From Juglans regia (taxonomy: Eukaryota > Streptophyta > Magnoliopsida > Fagales > Juglandaceae), in the NCBI RefSeq assembly GCF_001411555.2, contig NC_049909.1, forward strand, positions 4,263,875-4,327,874: 64,000 nt of DNA, written 5' to 3'. The notes below the pieces were generated by a model, which was given only the letters and a program-made list of their open reading frames with translations, had not been told where the DNA came from and made no database searches. The translations under genes and the position numbers were made by a program. Positions 45,331 to 56,880 of the stretch are shown one piece after another; the stretch's first letter is position 1; every line of letters begins with the position of its first letter.

Positions 45331-46953
45331 ATGTCTCATCGGAGTAGCGCATCACCAAGGGGGAGAGCAGATAACTCATCTTTTGTGTTGCAAGCCATGC
45401 AACAACAGTTTGAGCGGTTGAACATGGTGTTGGGTGAAGTGAGGGATAGGATGGATCATCAAGAAGCAGCGATTAGAAATCTACAAGATAGGAGGGATAG
45501 GAGGCGACGTGAGCATAGAGTTGAAAATCAGTATAAGAATGAAGGAGATGGTGAGGAAGAGGAAGATATAGCATCTGACCTTGGGTCCGGTAGAAATAGA
45601 GGAGTTAGGCATGAAAGAGGACTTGAGGGGAATCTAAGGGGTCGGGATGGTGTAGATAGGGACCTTGGTAGCATCAAAATGAAAATACCATCTTTTCAAG
45701 GTAGAACTGACCCTGAGGTTTATCTAGAGTGGGAGAAAAAAATAGAGTTGGTGTTTGATTGCCATAATTACTCTGAGGAGAAGAAAGTGAAGTTGGCGGT
45801 AATTGAGTTCACTGATTATGCTATTATTTGGTGGGATCAATTAGTGACCAATAGGAGAAGGAATTATGAGAGGCCTATAGAGACATGGGGAGAGTTGAAA
45901 GCTCTCATGAGGCGGAGATTTGTTCCTAGCCATTACTATAGAGACCTTTTCCAGAAATTACAAAATCTTACACAGGGGTCTAGGAGTGTGGAGGATTACC
46001 ATAAGGAGATGGAGGTGGCGATGATTCGGGCTAATGTAGAGGAGGACCGAGAGGCCACCATGGCTAGATTTTTGAGTGGGTTGAATAGGGACATAGCCAA
46101 TGTAATTGAATTGCAGCATTATGTGGAGATAGAGGACATGGTGCACATGGCTATGAAGGTGGAGAGGCAATTAAAGAGAAAAGGGACAGCAAGGTACACT
46201 ACGGTTTCTAGCACTACTTGGAAATCAAAATGGGATAGGAATGATCCAGCTGAAGCAAAGAGAAAGACCAAACCACCTAAGGGAAAAGATGAGGGAACTA
46301 GCAACAAACCCAAGGTAGAATCCCAACCTTCACGGAATAGAGATATCAAATGTTTTAAGTGTTTGGGTTCAGGGTACATTGCTTCTCAATATCCAAATAG
46401 GAGGGTGATGATTATGCGTGACAATGGGGAGGTGATGACTGAGAGTGAGGATGATAGTGATGAGGTGCCCGAGTTGGATGATGCTAGTAATGATGATGGA
46501 GTGGTATACCATGTGACAGGTGAGTCTCTTGTTGCCAGGCGTGCTCTTAATGCACACATTAAGGTGGATGATGCAGAGCAACAGAGAGAGAACATTTTCC
46601 ATACTAGATGCCATGTCAACAATAAGGTATGTAGTATGATCATTAATGGAGGGAGTTGTACTAATGTGGCTAGCACTACTTTGGTTGAGAAATTGAATTT
46701 ACCAACCTTAAAACACTCTAGACCATACAAATTGCAGTGGTTGAATGATTGTGGAGAGGTTAGGGTGGATAAACAAGTGTTAGTTACTTTTTCTATTGGG
46801 AAGTATCAAGATGAGGTGCTTTGTGATGTTGTGCCTATGCATGCGGGCCATATTTTGTTGGGGAGGCCGTGGCAGTATGATAGGAGAGTGACACATGATG
46901 GGTTCAAGAACATGTACAGCTTTGAAAAGGAGGGCAAAACAATTAAACTTTGA
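45331..46953 (+). CDS. Gag and protease of element J (open frame; key residues altered)
   Basis: 540 codons from MSHRSSAS. Helical N-terminus (about 15-60); Gag capsid domain (about 115-285; [27 protein letters not shown]); basic linker; zinc knuckle [16 protein letters not shown] (about 343), where the His and last Cys positions are both Tyr; aspartic protease with [13 protein letters not shown] (about 436), where the catalytic Asp position is Asn, and [11 protein letters not shown] (about 510). All three changes fit single G:C to A:T transitions. The stop comes from the solo LTR at 46951; without that insertion the frame runs straight into RT. The ORF is open, but its protease is probably dead. 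Confidence 0.9.
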   Translation: MSHRSSASPRGRADNSSFVLQAMQQQFERLNMVLGEVRDRMDHQEAAIRNLQDRRDRRRREHRVENQYKNEGDGEEEEDIASDLGSGRNRGVRHERGLEGNLRGRDGVDRDLGSIKMKIPSFQGRTDPEVYLEWEKKIELVFDCHNYSEEKKVKLAVIEFTDYAIIWWDQLVTNRRRNYERPIETWGELKALMRRRFVPSHYYRDLFQKLQNLTQGSRSVEDYHKEMEVAMIRANVEEDREATMARFLSGLNRDIANVIELQHYVEIEDMVHMAMKVERQLKRKGTARYTTVSSTTWKSKWDRNDPAEAKRKTKPPKGKDEGTSNKPKVESQPSRNRDIKCFKCLGSGYIASQYPNRRVMIMRDNGEVMTESEDDSDEVPELDDASNDDGVVYHVTGESLVARRALNAHIKVDDAEQQRENIFHTRCHVNNKVCSMIINGGSCTNVASTTLVEKLNLPTLKHSRPYKLQWLNDCGEVRVDKQVLVTFSIGKYQDEVLCDVVPMHAGHILLGRPWQYDRRVTHDGFKNMYSFEKEGKTIKL

Positions 46954-47757
46954 TATGAACCCGCGGGAAAGGAATCCCTTGAACCCACAGTCAATTTGAA
47001 AACTTCCCAAGAAAGCCAAAATCAAGTCAAAGGATGGAGAACCTAGACCCGATGAGAACTTGTTTCAAGAACCTAGATTATATTAAAATCTAGACCCGTT
47101 GAAGAACCCGTCTCAAGAACCCAGATTATAAAGGAGGAACGCCACAAAGGTTGTGATTTACCTTTGATAAGTTCAAAAGTTCAATTAAGAAAAAGAGGAG
47201 ATAAAACTCAACTCACAATGAGTAACTTCATCAAATTTCATAAACTTCATAATCTGATTAGAATGAGGCTACATAGAGTATTTAAAGCAAAACCTAATGA
47301 AACCCTAGCCAAAATAAACCCCCATCTTCCAAAAGTGCCCCTGGATGAACAGTGCCGCGGCTACAGTGCCGTGCTACAGTACTCGGCTACAGTAACCCTA
47401 ACCCTAGTTCAATAAAATAATAACTTTCCCAACATGCCCTTGCATAGGCTCCCTTAAGTGCTTCTCATAATAAACTCAATTATTCTAAACTAATAAAATA
47501 AGTTCTTTAAATGAATTAAATAAGTTGAAACCCTTCAAGAGTCCAAAGCCTTTAAGTCTTGTCGTTGCCCTCTTCCGTAGCTGATCAAATGAATTAAAAT
47601 TGGATCTTCATCCTTCAAGCCCCATCTTGAATGTTGGGCTCTTGCTAAACTTGTCCCAAATGGATTACATCAATCCTTGCATTTTCTCATTGATCTTCTT
47701 GGCCCATCTGGAAGTTGCAAATGATCTTTAAGACTAGACACATCTTGGTTCCCATCA
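46951..47757 (-). repeat. Solo LTR inserted between protease and RT of J
   Basis: 807 bp, minus orientation, AACTT at 46946-46950 and 47758-47762. It closely matches the 5' LTR of element A. Confidence 0.95.
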
Positions 47758-47762
47758 AACTT

Positions 47763-48952
47763 GCTCCTTTAACTCCAAGCCAGGTCTATGAAGACCAATT
47801 GAAATTGAAAAGTGAGGTTGCTCAAAAAAGAAAGAGTGAAAATGAGAGTGATCAGAAGAGAAAGAGTGAAAATGAGAGTGATCAAAAAAGGAAGAGTGAA
47901 AAAGAGATTGAGCAAAAAAGAAAGAGTGAGAGTGAATATGAGCATAAAAGAAAGAGTGAGAAAGAAAGTAGAGAGGTGGCTGAGAGTAAAGAAAAAATAG
48001 TGGAGCCACGAGAGAAAAAAGAAAGAGAGTCTTCTGAGAGAAAAGGAAAGGCAAAAGTGAGTTTCTATGCAAGAGAGAGTGAGGTTAAGAGGGCTTTCTT
48101 CGCAGATCGCCCTATGATTTTTCTTGTCTATAAAGAGTCTTATCTTACTCTTGATGAAACTAACCAATCTCTTCCTAGTTTGGCTGTTTCTTTGTTGCAG
48201 AAGTTTGAGGATGTATTCCCGGAGGAGATGCCAAATGAGTTGCCACCCATTAGAGGCATTGAGCACCAGATTGATTTTGTGCCCGGGGCTGCTATTCCAA
48301 ACCGACCAGCCTATAGGAATAATTCAGAGGAGACAAAGGAGCTTCAGAGGCAAGTTGAGGATTTGATGAGCAAGGGGTACGTGAGGGGGAGCATGAGCCC
48401 TTGTGCAGTACCAGTGCTACTAGTGCCAAAGAAGGATGGGACGTGGAGGATGTGCATTGATTGCAGGGCGGTCAACAATATCACGGTAAAGTATCGCCAT
48501 CCCATTCCTAGATTGGATGATATGCTTGATGAATTGCATGGTTAATGTATTTTCAGTAAAATTGATCTTAAAAGTGGGTACCATCAAATTAGAATGAAAG
48601 ATGGTGATGAATGGAAAACTGCTTTTAAGACTAAGTATGGGCTTTATGAATGGTTGGTTATGCCATTTGGACTTACAAATGCGCCCAGTACTTTCATGAG
48701 ATTAATGAACCATGTCCTACGTGCATTCATAGGCAAGTTTGTGGTTGTGTACTTTGATGATATCTTAGTGTACAGCAAGAACTTAAATGAACATATTGAG
48801 CATTTGAGATATGTGTTTGATGTGTTGAGATGTGAAAAGTTGTATGCTAATTTCAAGAAATGTGCCTTTTGCATGGAAAAAGTTGTTTTTCTTGGTTACG
48901 TTGTTAGTATAAAGGGTATTGAGGTGGATGAAGAGAAAGTCAAGGCCATCAA
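47763..48952 (+). pseudogene. Linker and reverse transcriptase (first part) of element J
   Basis: Continues the gag-protease frame: APLTPSQVYEDQ, then a charged linker made of 30-bp repeats encoding KRKSExESDQ-like units (47820-47980), RT entry (LPPIRGIEHQIDFVPGAAIP), WRMCIDCRAVNNITVKY, a TAA stop at 48543-48545, [17 protein letters not shown], active site [13 protein letters not shown] near 48750, and FLGYVVS. It is interrupted at 48952 by element G. Apart from the stop, this is the complete RT that the derivatives lost. Confidence 0.9.
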
Positions 48953-49673
48953 TTATGGGAACCAAGGTGGGCCTAGTCTTAAAGATATGTTGCAAGTACC
49001 AGATGGGTCAAATACAAGTTCAAGGGCTTAAACGATGAAGATTATGCTTTGATTCATTTCATAAGCTATGGAAAGGGTAACAACATGACTTATAGGCTTT
49101 GGACACTTGAAGACTTTCAACTTATTTAATTAATTTCAAGGACCTATTTTATTTGCTTAGAATAATTGGGTTTATGCCTATGCAAGGGCATATTGGGAAA
49201 GTTATTATTTTATTGAACTAGGGTTAGGGTTACTGTAGCGAGTTACTGTAGCTCCGTACTGTAGCCGCGGCACTGTTCATCCAGGGGCACTTTTGGAAGA
49301 TGGGGGGTTTATTTTGGCTAGGGTTTCATTATGTTTTGCTTTAAATACTCTATGTGGCCACATTTTAATCAGATTATGAAGTTTATGAAATTTGATGAAT
49401 TTATTCATTGTGAGTTGAGTTTTACTCCTCTTGTTCTTAATTGAACTTTTGAACTTATCAAAGGTAAATCACAACCTTTGTGGCGTTCCTCCTTTGTAAT
49501 CTGGGTTCTTGAGACGGGTTCTTCAACGGGTCTAGATTTTAATATAATCTAGGTTCTTGAAACGAGTTCTCATCGGGTCTAGATTCTCCATCCTTGACTT
49601 GATTTTGGCTTTCTTGGGAAGTTTTCAAATTGACTGTGGGTTCAAGGGATTTCATTCCCGCGGGTTCATATCA
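48953..49673 (+). repeat. 5' LTR of element G
   Basis: 721 bp, ending GGGTTCATATCA, followed by the extra-T primer site (49676-49692). Confidence 0.95.
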
Positions 49674-49675
49674 TT

Positions 49676-49692
49676 TGGTATTCAGAGCAAGG
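49676..49692 (+). other. Primer-binding site of element G (extra T)
   Basis: TGGTATTCAGAGCAAGG, two bases after the 5' LTR. Confidence 0.85.
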
Positions 49693-50009
49693 TTTCCAAT
49701 CAGGTCTGATTCTATCTTTTAATTCTAGCATCCTCAAATTTAATTCTAGGGCTTCATTGTTCTAGGCTTGCCAAAAAAAAAAAAAAATAGAAACAAAAAG
49801 TAGGCTGCCGAAATTCTTAGGATTTTGGGTTTGGCTGAAATTTGCATCACCTAGGGTTTCAATATTCTAGGGTTTCCTATATTTCTAAGTCTGTCAATTG
49901 CTTGGAGTGTCGTTCCATTGATTCTCTTCTACTTCATTGTCCATGCTTGTGTGTTTGAATTCAATTGGTTGGTTTTCACAACTGACTATTGCTGTTTGTG
50001 GATGAATTA

Positions 50010-50110
50010 GAGAAAAGAAAAGAAAGGAAAAGAAAAGAAAAGAAAAGAAAGGAAAGGAAAAGAAAAGAAAAGAAAATTCGAAAAAAAAAAAACGAAAAAA
50101 AAAAAGAAGG
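50010..50110 (+). repeat. Polypurine leader tract, element G
   Basis: AGAAAAGAAAAGAAAGG units then ATTCG and poly(A); matches the F tract in place. Confidence 0.85.
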
Positions 50111-50559
50111 GGATGAAGAAAAGAGAAGGTAGCATATTCAAAGTTGCTACATAGTTACAACAAAGAGAAAGAAAGAAATTTGTTGATTAAACCTTATGAT
50201 CAAAGGGGCTGCTGCATACATCACTCAAGTTGGTATATTGTCTTATTGTTAGTCTTTCATTCGTATAACTTCATTGATTCTCGTGTCATTTTTATTCCTT
50301 CATGTTTCTCTTGTTCTTGTTTCCTGGATCTAATTACTAGTTGGGATAATACAAGGTTGTATTGTCTTGATTTAGTTCAACTAGTTCTTAATGAACTTGA
50401 GTGGGAAAACTCTTGAGGTAAAAGGCAAGAGAGTGTGAGATTATTATCGAGTAAAAAGCCAATTCAGAGTTACACACGAGTAGAGTGTCATTATTTGAGT
50501 GTAAACACGTAAGGGAGTGTTTGAGGTTTTTCACTAACATTCTTTTTGTGCAGCACATT

Positions 50560-51135
50560 ATGATGTCTCATAGGAGTGACTCATCACCAAAGGAGATGGT
50601 AGATAACACATCTTTTGTGTTGCAAGTCATGCAACAACAGTTTGAGAAGTTGAACTTGGTGTTGGGTGAAGTGAGGGATAGGATGGATCATCAAGATGTG
50701 GTAATTAGAAATCTTCATGGCAGGAGAGATAGGAGGCGTCCCGAGTTTAGTGTAGAAAATGGGTATGAGAATGAAGAGTATGGTGATTCTCTTGTTACTA
50801 GGCATGCACTCAATACAAAAATCAAGATGGATGATATAGAGCAGCAGAGTGAGAATATTTTTCATACTAGATGCCACATCAACAACAAGGTATGTAGTAT
50901 GATCATTGATTTGAGGAGTTGTATTAATTTGGCTAGCACTACATTAGTTGAGAAATTGAATTTACGTACCTTGAAACACCCTAGACCATACATGTTGCAC
51001 TGGTTGAGTGATTGTGGGGAGGTTAGAATAACTAAGCAAGTGCTAGTTTCCTTTTCAATTGGGAAATACCATGATATGGTGCTTTGTGATGTAGTACCTA
51101 TGCATGCTAGTCATATTTTGTTGGGGAAGTCATGA
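50560..51135 (+). pseudogene. Gag N-terminus fused to protease, element G
   Basis: Start MMSHRSDSSPKE. The first ~80 residues match the Gag N-terminus; after ENEEYGD the sequence jumps to the region before protease (SLVTRHALN). The whole capsid domain and knuckle are absent. The protease active site reads IIDLRSCINLAS instead of IIDGGSCTN. A TGG to TGA change ends the frame at 51135, where F continues as GKPWQYD. The N-terminal segment may still dimerise (inference). Confidence 0.88.
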
Positions 51136-52357
51136 CAGTATGATAGGAAGGTGATCCATGATGGGTTAAGGAACATGTACAGTTTTGAAAAAGATGGAAA
51201 AACAATCAAACTTGCTCCTTTAACTCCAACACAGGTCCATGGGGATCAATTGAAGCTGAAATGTGAGGTTGCTCAAAACAGAAAGAGTGAAAAAGAGTGA
51301 AAATGAGAGTGATAAAAAAGAAAGAGTAAAAGTGAGAGTGATCAAAAAAGAAAAAGTGAAAAGGAGATTGAGCAAACAAGGAAGAGTGAAAGTGAGAATG
51401 AGCTGAAAAGCAAGAGTGAAGAGTGAGAGTGAAAGTGAAAGTGAGATTGAGCTGAAAAGCAAGAGTGAATGTGAGATTGAGAAGAAAAGAAATAGTGAGA
51501 CCGAAATGGAGAAAGAGAGAAAAATGAGAGAGAAAAAAGAAGAGGGTGAGACTAAGACCTCAAGCAAAAGAGAGAATGAGTTGAAAAATAATTATGAGGT
51601 CGAGAGTACAAAAAAAGATGAAGAAAAAGAGAGTGACAGAAAAAAAAAGAGTGAAAAGAAAAAAGAGTGTGAAAGGAAAAAAGAGAGTGAAAAAGAAAAA
51701 GAGAGTGGAAAGAAAAGAGAGTTTGAAGAAAGTGAGAGAAAAATAAAGAGAAAAGTGAGTTTTTATGCTAAGGCAAGTCTTAATCCTAACGAACTTGACG
51801 TATATTTGCCTAGTATTGTTGTCTCTTTGTTGCAGGGATATGAGGTCGTGTTTCCAAGTGGTGTATTTAGTGGATTGCCACCCATTAGGGAGATAGAGCA
51901 CTACATTGATTTTGTGCCAGGTGCAACAATTCCTAACCGACCTTTCTTGGAAGAACATGAGTCATTGACACACTTAAAGGGAGAAGGTAAGTTGTTGACC
52001 ATAATGCGTGCTAAGCGGGAGGATTCTATTGAGACTTTTGCTCATGTATTCAAATACACACAAGGTATGGAAACTTTTGTGGTTGATGCTTTAGCAAGAA
52101 GGTATGTACTTATCTTCATTTTAGATGCAAAATTGTTGAAACTTGAATATGATAAGGAATTGCATGCTAATGATGATGACTTTGCTATTGTATATGGAAC
52201 ATGTGAGAAAGCATCGTTTGGTAAGTTCTATAAACTAGATTGGTACTTGTTTATAAAGAATAGATTTTATGTACCTACTAGTTTTATATGTAAGTTGCTT
52301 GTGTGCGATGGACATGGTGGTTTGTTGGGTAACCATGGTGTAAGGAAGACTTTTGTT

Positions 52358-52492
52358 GTGTTGCATGAACGTTTGTGGGAATATCATTTGCCTTTCAATG
52401 ACGTGTTGCATGAACATTTGTGGAAGTATCAATTGCCATTCATTGATGTGTTGCATGAACGTTTGTGGGACTATCATTTGCCCTTCATTGAG
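52358..52492 (+). repeat. 45-bp integrase-derived array, element G (3 units)
   Basis: Exactly 135 bp: VLHERLWEYHLPFND, VLHEHLWKYQLPFID, VLHERLWDYHLPFIE. Confidence 0.92.
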
Positions 52493-53011
52493 TTTGCATA
52501 TATTTGGAGTAGTCATTCTGGTGTCAAGAAAATATTAGACATTTTGTATGAACATTTATGTTGGTCTAAGATGAAGAGAGATGTCAATTGTATTTGTGGC
52601 AGGTGCATTACATGCAGAAAGGCCAAATTTATACTTTTGCCACATGGGTTGCATATGCCCTTACCTATTCCTAGTGAGTCTTGTGTAGACATATCTATAG
52701 ACTTTGTTTTGGGGCTGCCTAGGAAAGAAAGGAGTAGAAATTCTATTTTTGTGGTTATGGATGGATTTATAGAGTTTGCATATAACAGGACCATGCATAC
52801 TACCACTTTATATTCTCCTTTTGAAATTGTTTATAGACTTAATCTATTTACTCCTTTAGATTTAATATCTTTATCTGTTGACAACAGGAGTAGCTTAGAT
52901 GGATGTTCTCAAATTCTTGAACAAATTAATGACAATGCATATGAAATCAATGATAATGTTACTAACATTTTTCCCTTTGATCCAGGTGGAGATTCGAGGT
53001 CGAATCCTTTT

Positions 53012-53025
53012 GAGGAGAGGGAGAA
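53012..53025 (+). other. Polypurine tract of element G
   Basis: GAGGAGAGGGAGAA directly before the 3' LTR. Confidence 0.9.
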
Positions 53026-53742
53026 TGATGGGAACCAAGGTGGACCTAGTCTTAAAGATATGTTGCAAGTACCAGATGGGTCAAATACAAGTTCAAGGGC
53101 TTAAACGATGAAGATTATGCTTTGATTCATTTCATAAGCTATGGAAAGGGCAACAACATGACTTATAGGCTTTGGACACTTGAAGACTTTCAACTTATTT
53201 AATTAATTTCAAGGACCTATTTTATTTGCTTAGAATAATTGGGTTTATGCCTATGCAAGGGCATATTGGGAAAGTTATTATTTTATTGAACTAGGGTTAG
53301 GGTTACTGTAGCGAGTTACTGTAGCTCCGTACTGTAGCCGCGGCACTGTTCATCCAGGGGCACTTTTGGAAGATGGGGGGTTTATTTTGGCTAGGGTTTC
53401 ATTATGTTTTGCTTTAAATACTCTATGTACATTTTAATCAGATTATGAAGTTTATGAAATTTGATGAATTTATTCATTGTGAGTTGAGTTTTACTCCTCT
53501 TGTTCTTAATTGAACTTTTGAACTTATCAAAGGTAAATCACAACCTTTGTGGCGTTCTTCCTTTGTAATCTGGGTTCTTGAGACGGGTTCTTCAACGGGT
53601 CTAGATTTTAATATAATCTAGGTTCTTGAAACGAGTTCTCATCGGGTCTAGATTCTCCATCCTTGACTTGATTTTGGCTTTCTTGGGAAGTTTTCAAATT
53701 GACTGTGGGTTCAAGGGATTTCATTCCCGTGGGTTCATATCA
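53026..53742 (+). repeat. 3' LTR of element G
   Basis: 717 bp, highly similar to 48953-49673. Confidence 0.95.
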
Positions 53743-53747
53743 ATCAA

Positions 53748-54008
53748 GGAGTGGCCAACGCCAAAAAGCATCACTGAGGTAAGAAGCTTTCATGGGTTAG
53801 CTAGCTTTTATCGGCATTTTGTTAAAGACTTTAGCACCATTGCTACACCACTCACTGAAGTAATTAAAAAGAATGTTGGGTTTCATTGGGGCGCTAATCA
53901 AGAGAATGCTTTTGCCACTATTAAAGAAAGGTTGTGCTCTGCACCTGTGTTAGCATTACCTGATTTTAACAAAGCTTTTGAGATTGAATGTGATGCCTCA
54001 GAATAGGG
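53748..54008 (+). pseudogene. RT thumb / start of RNase H, element J
   Basis: Resumes after element [44 protein letters not shown]. The RNase H catalytic DAS is present, but a base missing near 54003 shifts the frame into TAG. Confidence 0.88.
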
Positions 54009-54020
54009 ATTGGAGCCGTT

Positions 54021-55817
54021 TTGATGCAGGATAGGCGGCCCATAGCCTTCTTCAGTGAAAAGTTAAGTGGGGCATCCCTGAAGTACCCTACTTATGACAA
54101 AGAGCTTTATGCTCTTGTTCGTGCATTAGAGACTTGGCAGCACTACCTATGGCCAAGGGAATTTGTGATCCACACCGATCATGAATCATTGAAGCATCTC
54201 AAGGGTCAAGGTAAGTTGAATAAAAGGCATGCTAGATGGATGGAATACATTGAGACCTTTCCCTATGTCATCCGTTACAAGCAAGGTAAGGAGAACGTTG
54301 TTGCTGATGCTCTATCCCGGAGGTACGTACTTCTTACTTCTATGAGTGCCAAAATGCTTGGGTTTGAATACGTGAAAGACATGTATGCCGATGATGCTGA
54401 TTTTTCAAATGTGTATGTGGCATGTGATAAGGCGGCATTTGGTAAGTTTTACAAGCATGATGGTTATTTGTTTAAAGAAAGCAAACTTTGTCTGCCAAAT
54501 TGTTCTATGCGTGAGTTATTGGTGCGTGAGGCACATGGTGGGGGATTAATGGGACACTTTGGTGTCAAGAAAACTTTAGACATTTTGCATGAACATTTCT
54601 TTTGGCCTAAGATGAAGAGAGATGTTAACCGTATTTGTGGAAGGTGCATTACATGTAGAAAGGCCAAATCTAAGGTTTTGCCACATGGGTTGTATACACC
54701 CTTACCCGTTCCTAGTGAGCCATGGGTAGACATATCTATGGACTTTGTTTTGGGGCTGACTAGGACCAAAAGGGGTAGATATTCTATTTTTGTTGTTGTG
54801 GATAGATTCAGTAAGATGGCACATTTCATTCCATGCCATAAAACAGATGATGCAACAAATATAGCTGACTTGTTTTTCAGGGAGATAGTGCGACTCCATG
54901 GTGTACCTAGGAGTATTGTTTCTGATAGGGATGTTAAATTCCTTAGCTACTTTTGGAAGGTGTTGTGGGGGAAATTGGGTACTAAGCTCTTATTTTCCAC
55001 TACTTGTCATCCACAGACTGATGGTCAGACTGAAGTAGTTAATAGGACTTTAACTCAGCTTTTACGCACTGTTGTTCATAAGAATTTAAAAACTTGGGAG
55101 GATTGTTTGCCATTTATAGAATTTGCATATAATAGGACGATGCATACTACTACTTCATACTCTCCTTTTGAAATTGTTTATGGATTTAATCCACTTACTC
55201 CTTTGGATTTGATGCCTTTACCTGTTGATGACAGGAGTAGTTTGGATGGACAAAAGAAGGCGGAGTTGGTGAAGTCACTTCATGAGAGGGTACGGCTTCA
55301 AATTGCCCAAAAGAATGAAAGGGTTGCTTCCCAAGCCAATAAAGGACGAAGGCGTGTCATCTTTGAACCAGGATGGGTTTGGGTTCACATGCACAAAGAA
55401 AGATTCCCAGCCCATAGAAGGACTAAGTTGCATCCTCGAGGAGATGGACCTTTCCAAATTCTTGAGAAAATTAAAGAAAATGCATATAAAGTGGATCTTC
55501 CAGGTGAGTATAAAGTTTCTGCAACTTTCAATGTTTCTGATCTTTCTCCTTTTGATGTAGGTGAAGATTCGAGGTCGAATCCTTTTGAGGAGAGGGGGAA
55601 TGATAGGAAACAAGGTGGGCCTACTCTTAAAGATCCTTTGCAAGTTCCAGATGGGCCAATTACAAGATCAAGGGCCAAGAAAATCAAGGAAGCAATGCAA
55701 GGATTGGTGCAATCCACCTGGGATGAAGCCAGCAAGAGCCCAACATTGAAGATGGGTCTGAAAGAAGAAGAACCAGCTTTGATCCACTTTATTCAAGTTG
55801 TGGAAGACATGACTTAA
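54021..55817 (+). CDS. RNase H and complete integrase of element J, extending into the 3' LTR
   Basis: 598 open codons. RNase [46 protein letters not shown]. Integrase zinc-binding domain: [27 protein letters not shown]. Core [48 protein letters not shown]-like module: [20 protein letters not shown]. No separate chromodomain. After the polypurine tract the frame continues ~72 codons in the LTR ([20 protein letters not shown]...). CRM-clade elements are known for a pol end coded in the LTR and used for centromere targeting; assignment to CRM here is from that feature and the Gag motifs, without a tree. Upstream breaks stop it being made as a fusion. Confidence 0.9.
   Translation: MMQDRRPIAFFSEKLSGASLKYPTYDKELYALVRALETWQHYLWPREFVIHTDHESLKHLKGQGKLNKRHARWMEYIETFPYVIRYKQGKENVVADALSRRYVLLTSMSAKMLGFEYVKDMYADDADFSNVYVACDKAAFGKFYKHDGYLFKESKLCLPNCSMRELLVREAHGGGLMGHFGVKKTLDILHEHFFWPKMKRDVNRICGRCITCRKAKSKVLPHGLYTPLPVPSEPWVDISMDFVLGLTRTKRGRYSIFVVVDRFSKMAHFIPCHKTDDATNIADLFFREIVRLHGVPRSIVSDRDVKFLSYFWKVLWGKLGTKLLFSTTCHPQTDGQTEVVNRTLTQLLRTVVHKNLKTWEDCLPFIEFAYNRTMHTTTSYSPFEIVYGFNPLTPLDLMPLPVDDRSSLDGQKKAELVKSLHERVRLQIAQKNERVASQANKGRRRVIFEPGWVWVHMHKERFPAHRRTKLHPRGDGPFQILEKIKENAYKVDLPGEYKVSATFNVSDLSPFDVGEDSRSNPFEERGNDRKQGGPTLKDPLQVPDGPITRSRAKKIKEAMQGLVQSTWDEASKSPTLKMGLKEEEPALIHFIQVVEDMT
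55587..55600 (+). other. Polypurine tract of element J
   Basis: GAGGAGAGGGGGAA, within the integrase frame. Confidence 0.9.
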
Positions 55818-56435
55818 AGATACGGCCTATTGTTACTGGAGGCTTCCAATTTGGTTAAATGATTTATTTTATTAGTTTAGAATAAGTGGGCTTGAAGATG
55901 CTTGACTCACATGTCTTATTTCTTTTGAACTATGTTTTTGGGAAGGCCTTGTATTTTGGCCAAGGGCTTATTTGGAAAATTACATTTTAGGAACTAGGGT
56001 TTCATCAATTTACTGTTGGGGTTACTGTAGCCGCGCGTACTGTAGCTGCTACTGTTCATCAAGGGTAATTTTGGGTAAAAGGGGCATTATTTTGGCTAGG
56101 GTTTTGATTAGGTTTGGCTTTAAAAACTCTTTGTAGCCTCATTTGAGATTTAGACAATATTGAATTTTATTTGTGAGTTGAGTTTTCTCCTCTTGTTCTT
56201 GATTGAACTCTTGAACTTATCAAAGGTAAATCACAACCTTTGTGGCGTTCCTCCTTTGTAATCTGGGTTCTTGAGATGGGTTCTTCAACGGGTCTAGATT
56301 TTAATATAATCTAGGTTTTTGAAACGAGTTCTCATCGGGTCTAGATTCTCCATCCTTGACTTGATTTTGGCTTTCTTGGGGAGTTTTCAAATTGATTGTG
56401 GGTTCAAGGGAATTCATTCCCACGGGTTCATATCA
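55601..56435 (+). repeat. Second LTR of element J
   Basis: 835 bp, the same length as the first LTR and very similar by eye. It is followed by a primer site rather than flanking DNA. Confidence 0.93.
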
Positions 56436-56880
56436 TTTGGTATTCAGAGCAAGGTTTCCAATCTGGTCTTATTCTATCTTTTATTTCTTGCATATTTAAT
56501 TCTAGGGCATCATTGTTCTAGGATTGATTACAAAAAAAAATAGTGGTGGTTAGTAGGGTTGCTGAAATTCATTGTTCTAGGGTTTGTGTTGGCTGAAATC
56601 TCTTGTTCTAGGGGCTGTCGTATATCACTTGCCCAAGGGTTTTTGAGTTATTGTTAGGGTTTTTCTCAACTGCTTATTCTTGATTGTGATCAAATCAGTT
56701 GGTGAAAGGAAAAGAAAAGAACAGAAAAGAAAAGAAAGGAAAAGGAAAAAAAAAAAATCGTGAAAAAAAAAAAAAATTCGAGATTTTTTTTCTTGAGCCT
56801 TATCATCAAAGGGGGTGATTCTAGTTGATATCTTGTCTTATTGCTACTGTTTCATTCGTATAATTTCCTTGATTCACGTG
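56436..56880 (+). other. Second leader copy of J, truncated against LINE sequence
   Basis: Primer site at 56438-56454 and a purine tract at 56705-56775, matching 44689-45125. It ends after GATTCACGTG at 56880, where the other leader continues CCATTTTT. The next base belongs to the LINE RT. Confidence 0.88.

Larger units (their letters stand above)
51190..53104 (+). pseudogene. KES linker / pol-scar ORF of element G, running into the 3' LTR
   Basis: Charged linker with degenerate KSESE repeats (stop near 51299 and a shift before 51416). Then 562 open codons: RT N-terminal scar to NRP, RNase H tail (HLKGEGK, DALARRYV), integrase entry, three 15-residue repeats. After these come an intact-looking zinc-binding motif ([12 protein letters not shown]), the first core strand (DISIDFVLGLPRKE, FVVMDGF) and a jump to [19 protein letters not shown]. 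The final ~26 codons lie in the LTR ([17 protein letters not shown]). The catalytic core is deleted. Confidence 0.88.
48953..53742 (+). mobile_element. Element G: non-autonomous derivative nested in J
   Basis: 4790 bp with ATCAA at 48948-48952 and 53743-53747, LTRs 721 and 717 bp, primer site, purine leader tract, and a Gag-less but protease-bearing body. Its internal region is nearly identical to element F, so they form one subfamily. The first LTR bases read TTATGGG, a G-to-T change of the canonical TG end. Confidence 0.95.
43854..56880 (+). mobile_element. Element J: autonomous-type CRM-like retrotransposon, followed by a second leader; hosts element G and a solo LTR
   Basis: LTRs 43854-44688 and 55601-56435, both 835 bp. 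Inside are gag, protease, RT, RNase H and integrase in order. After the second LTR comes another primer site and leader (56436-56880), which stops abruptly at LINE sequence. The structure LTR-body-LTR-leader suggests unequal LTR recombination followed by a deletion that removed the rest and part of the LINE. A CATGC flank lies at 43849-43853 with no right partner. No other copy in the window keeps a full pol. Confidence 0.9.
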
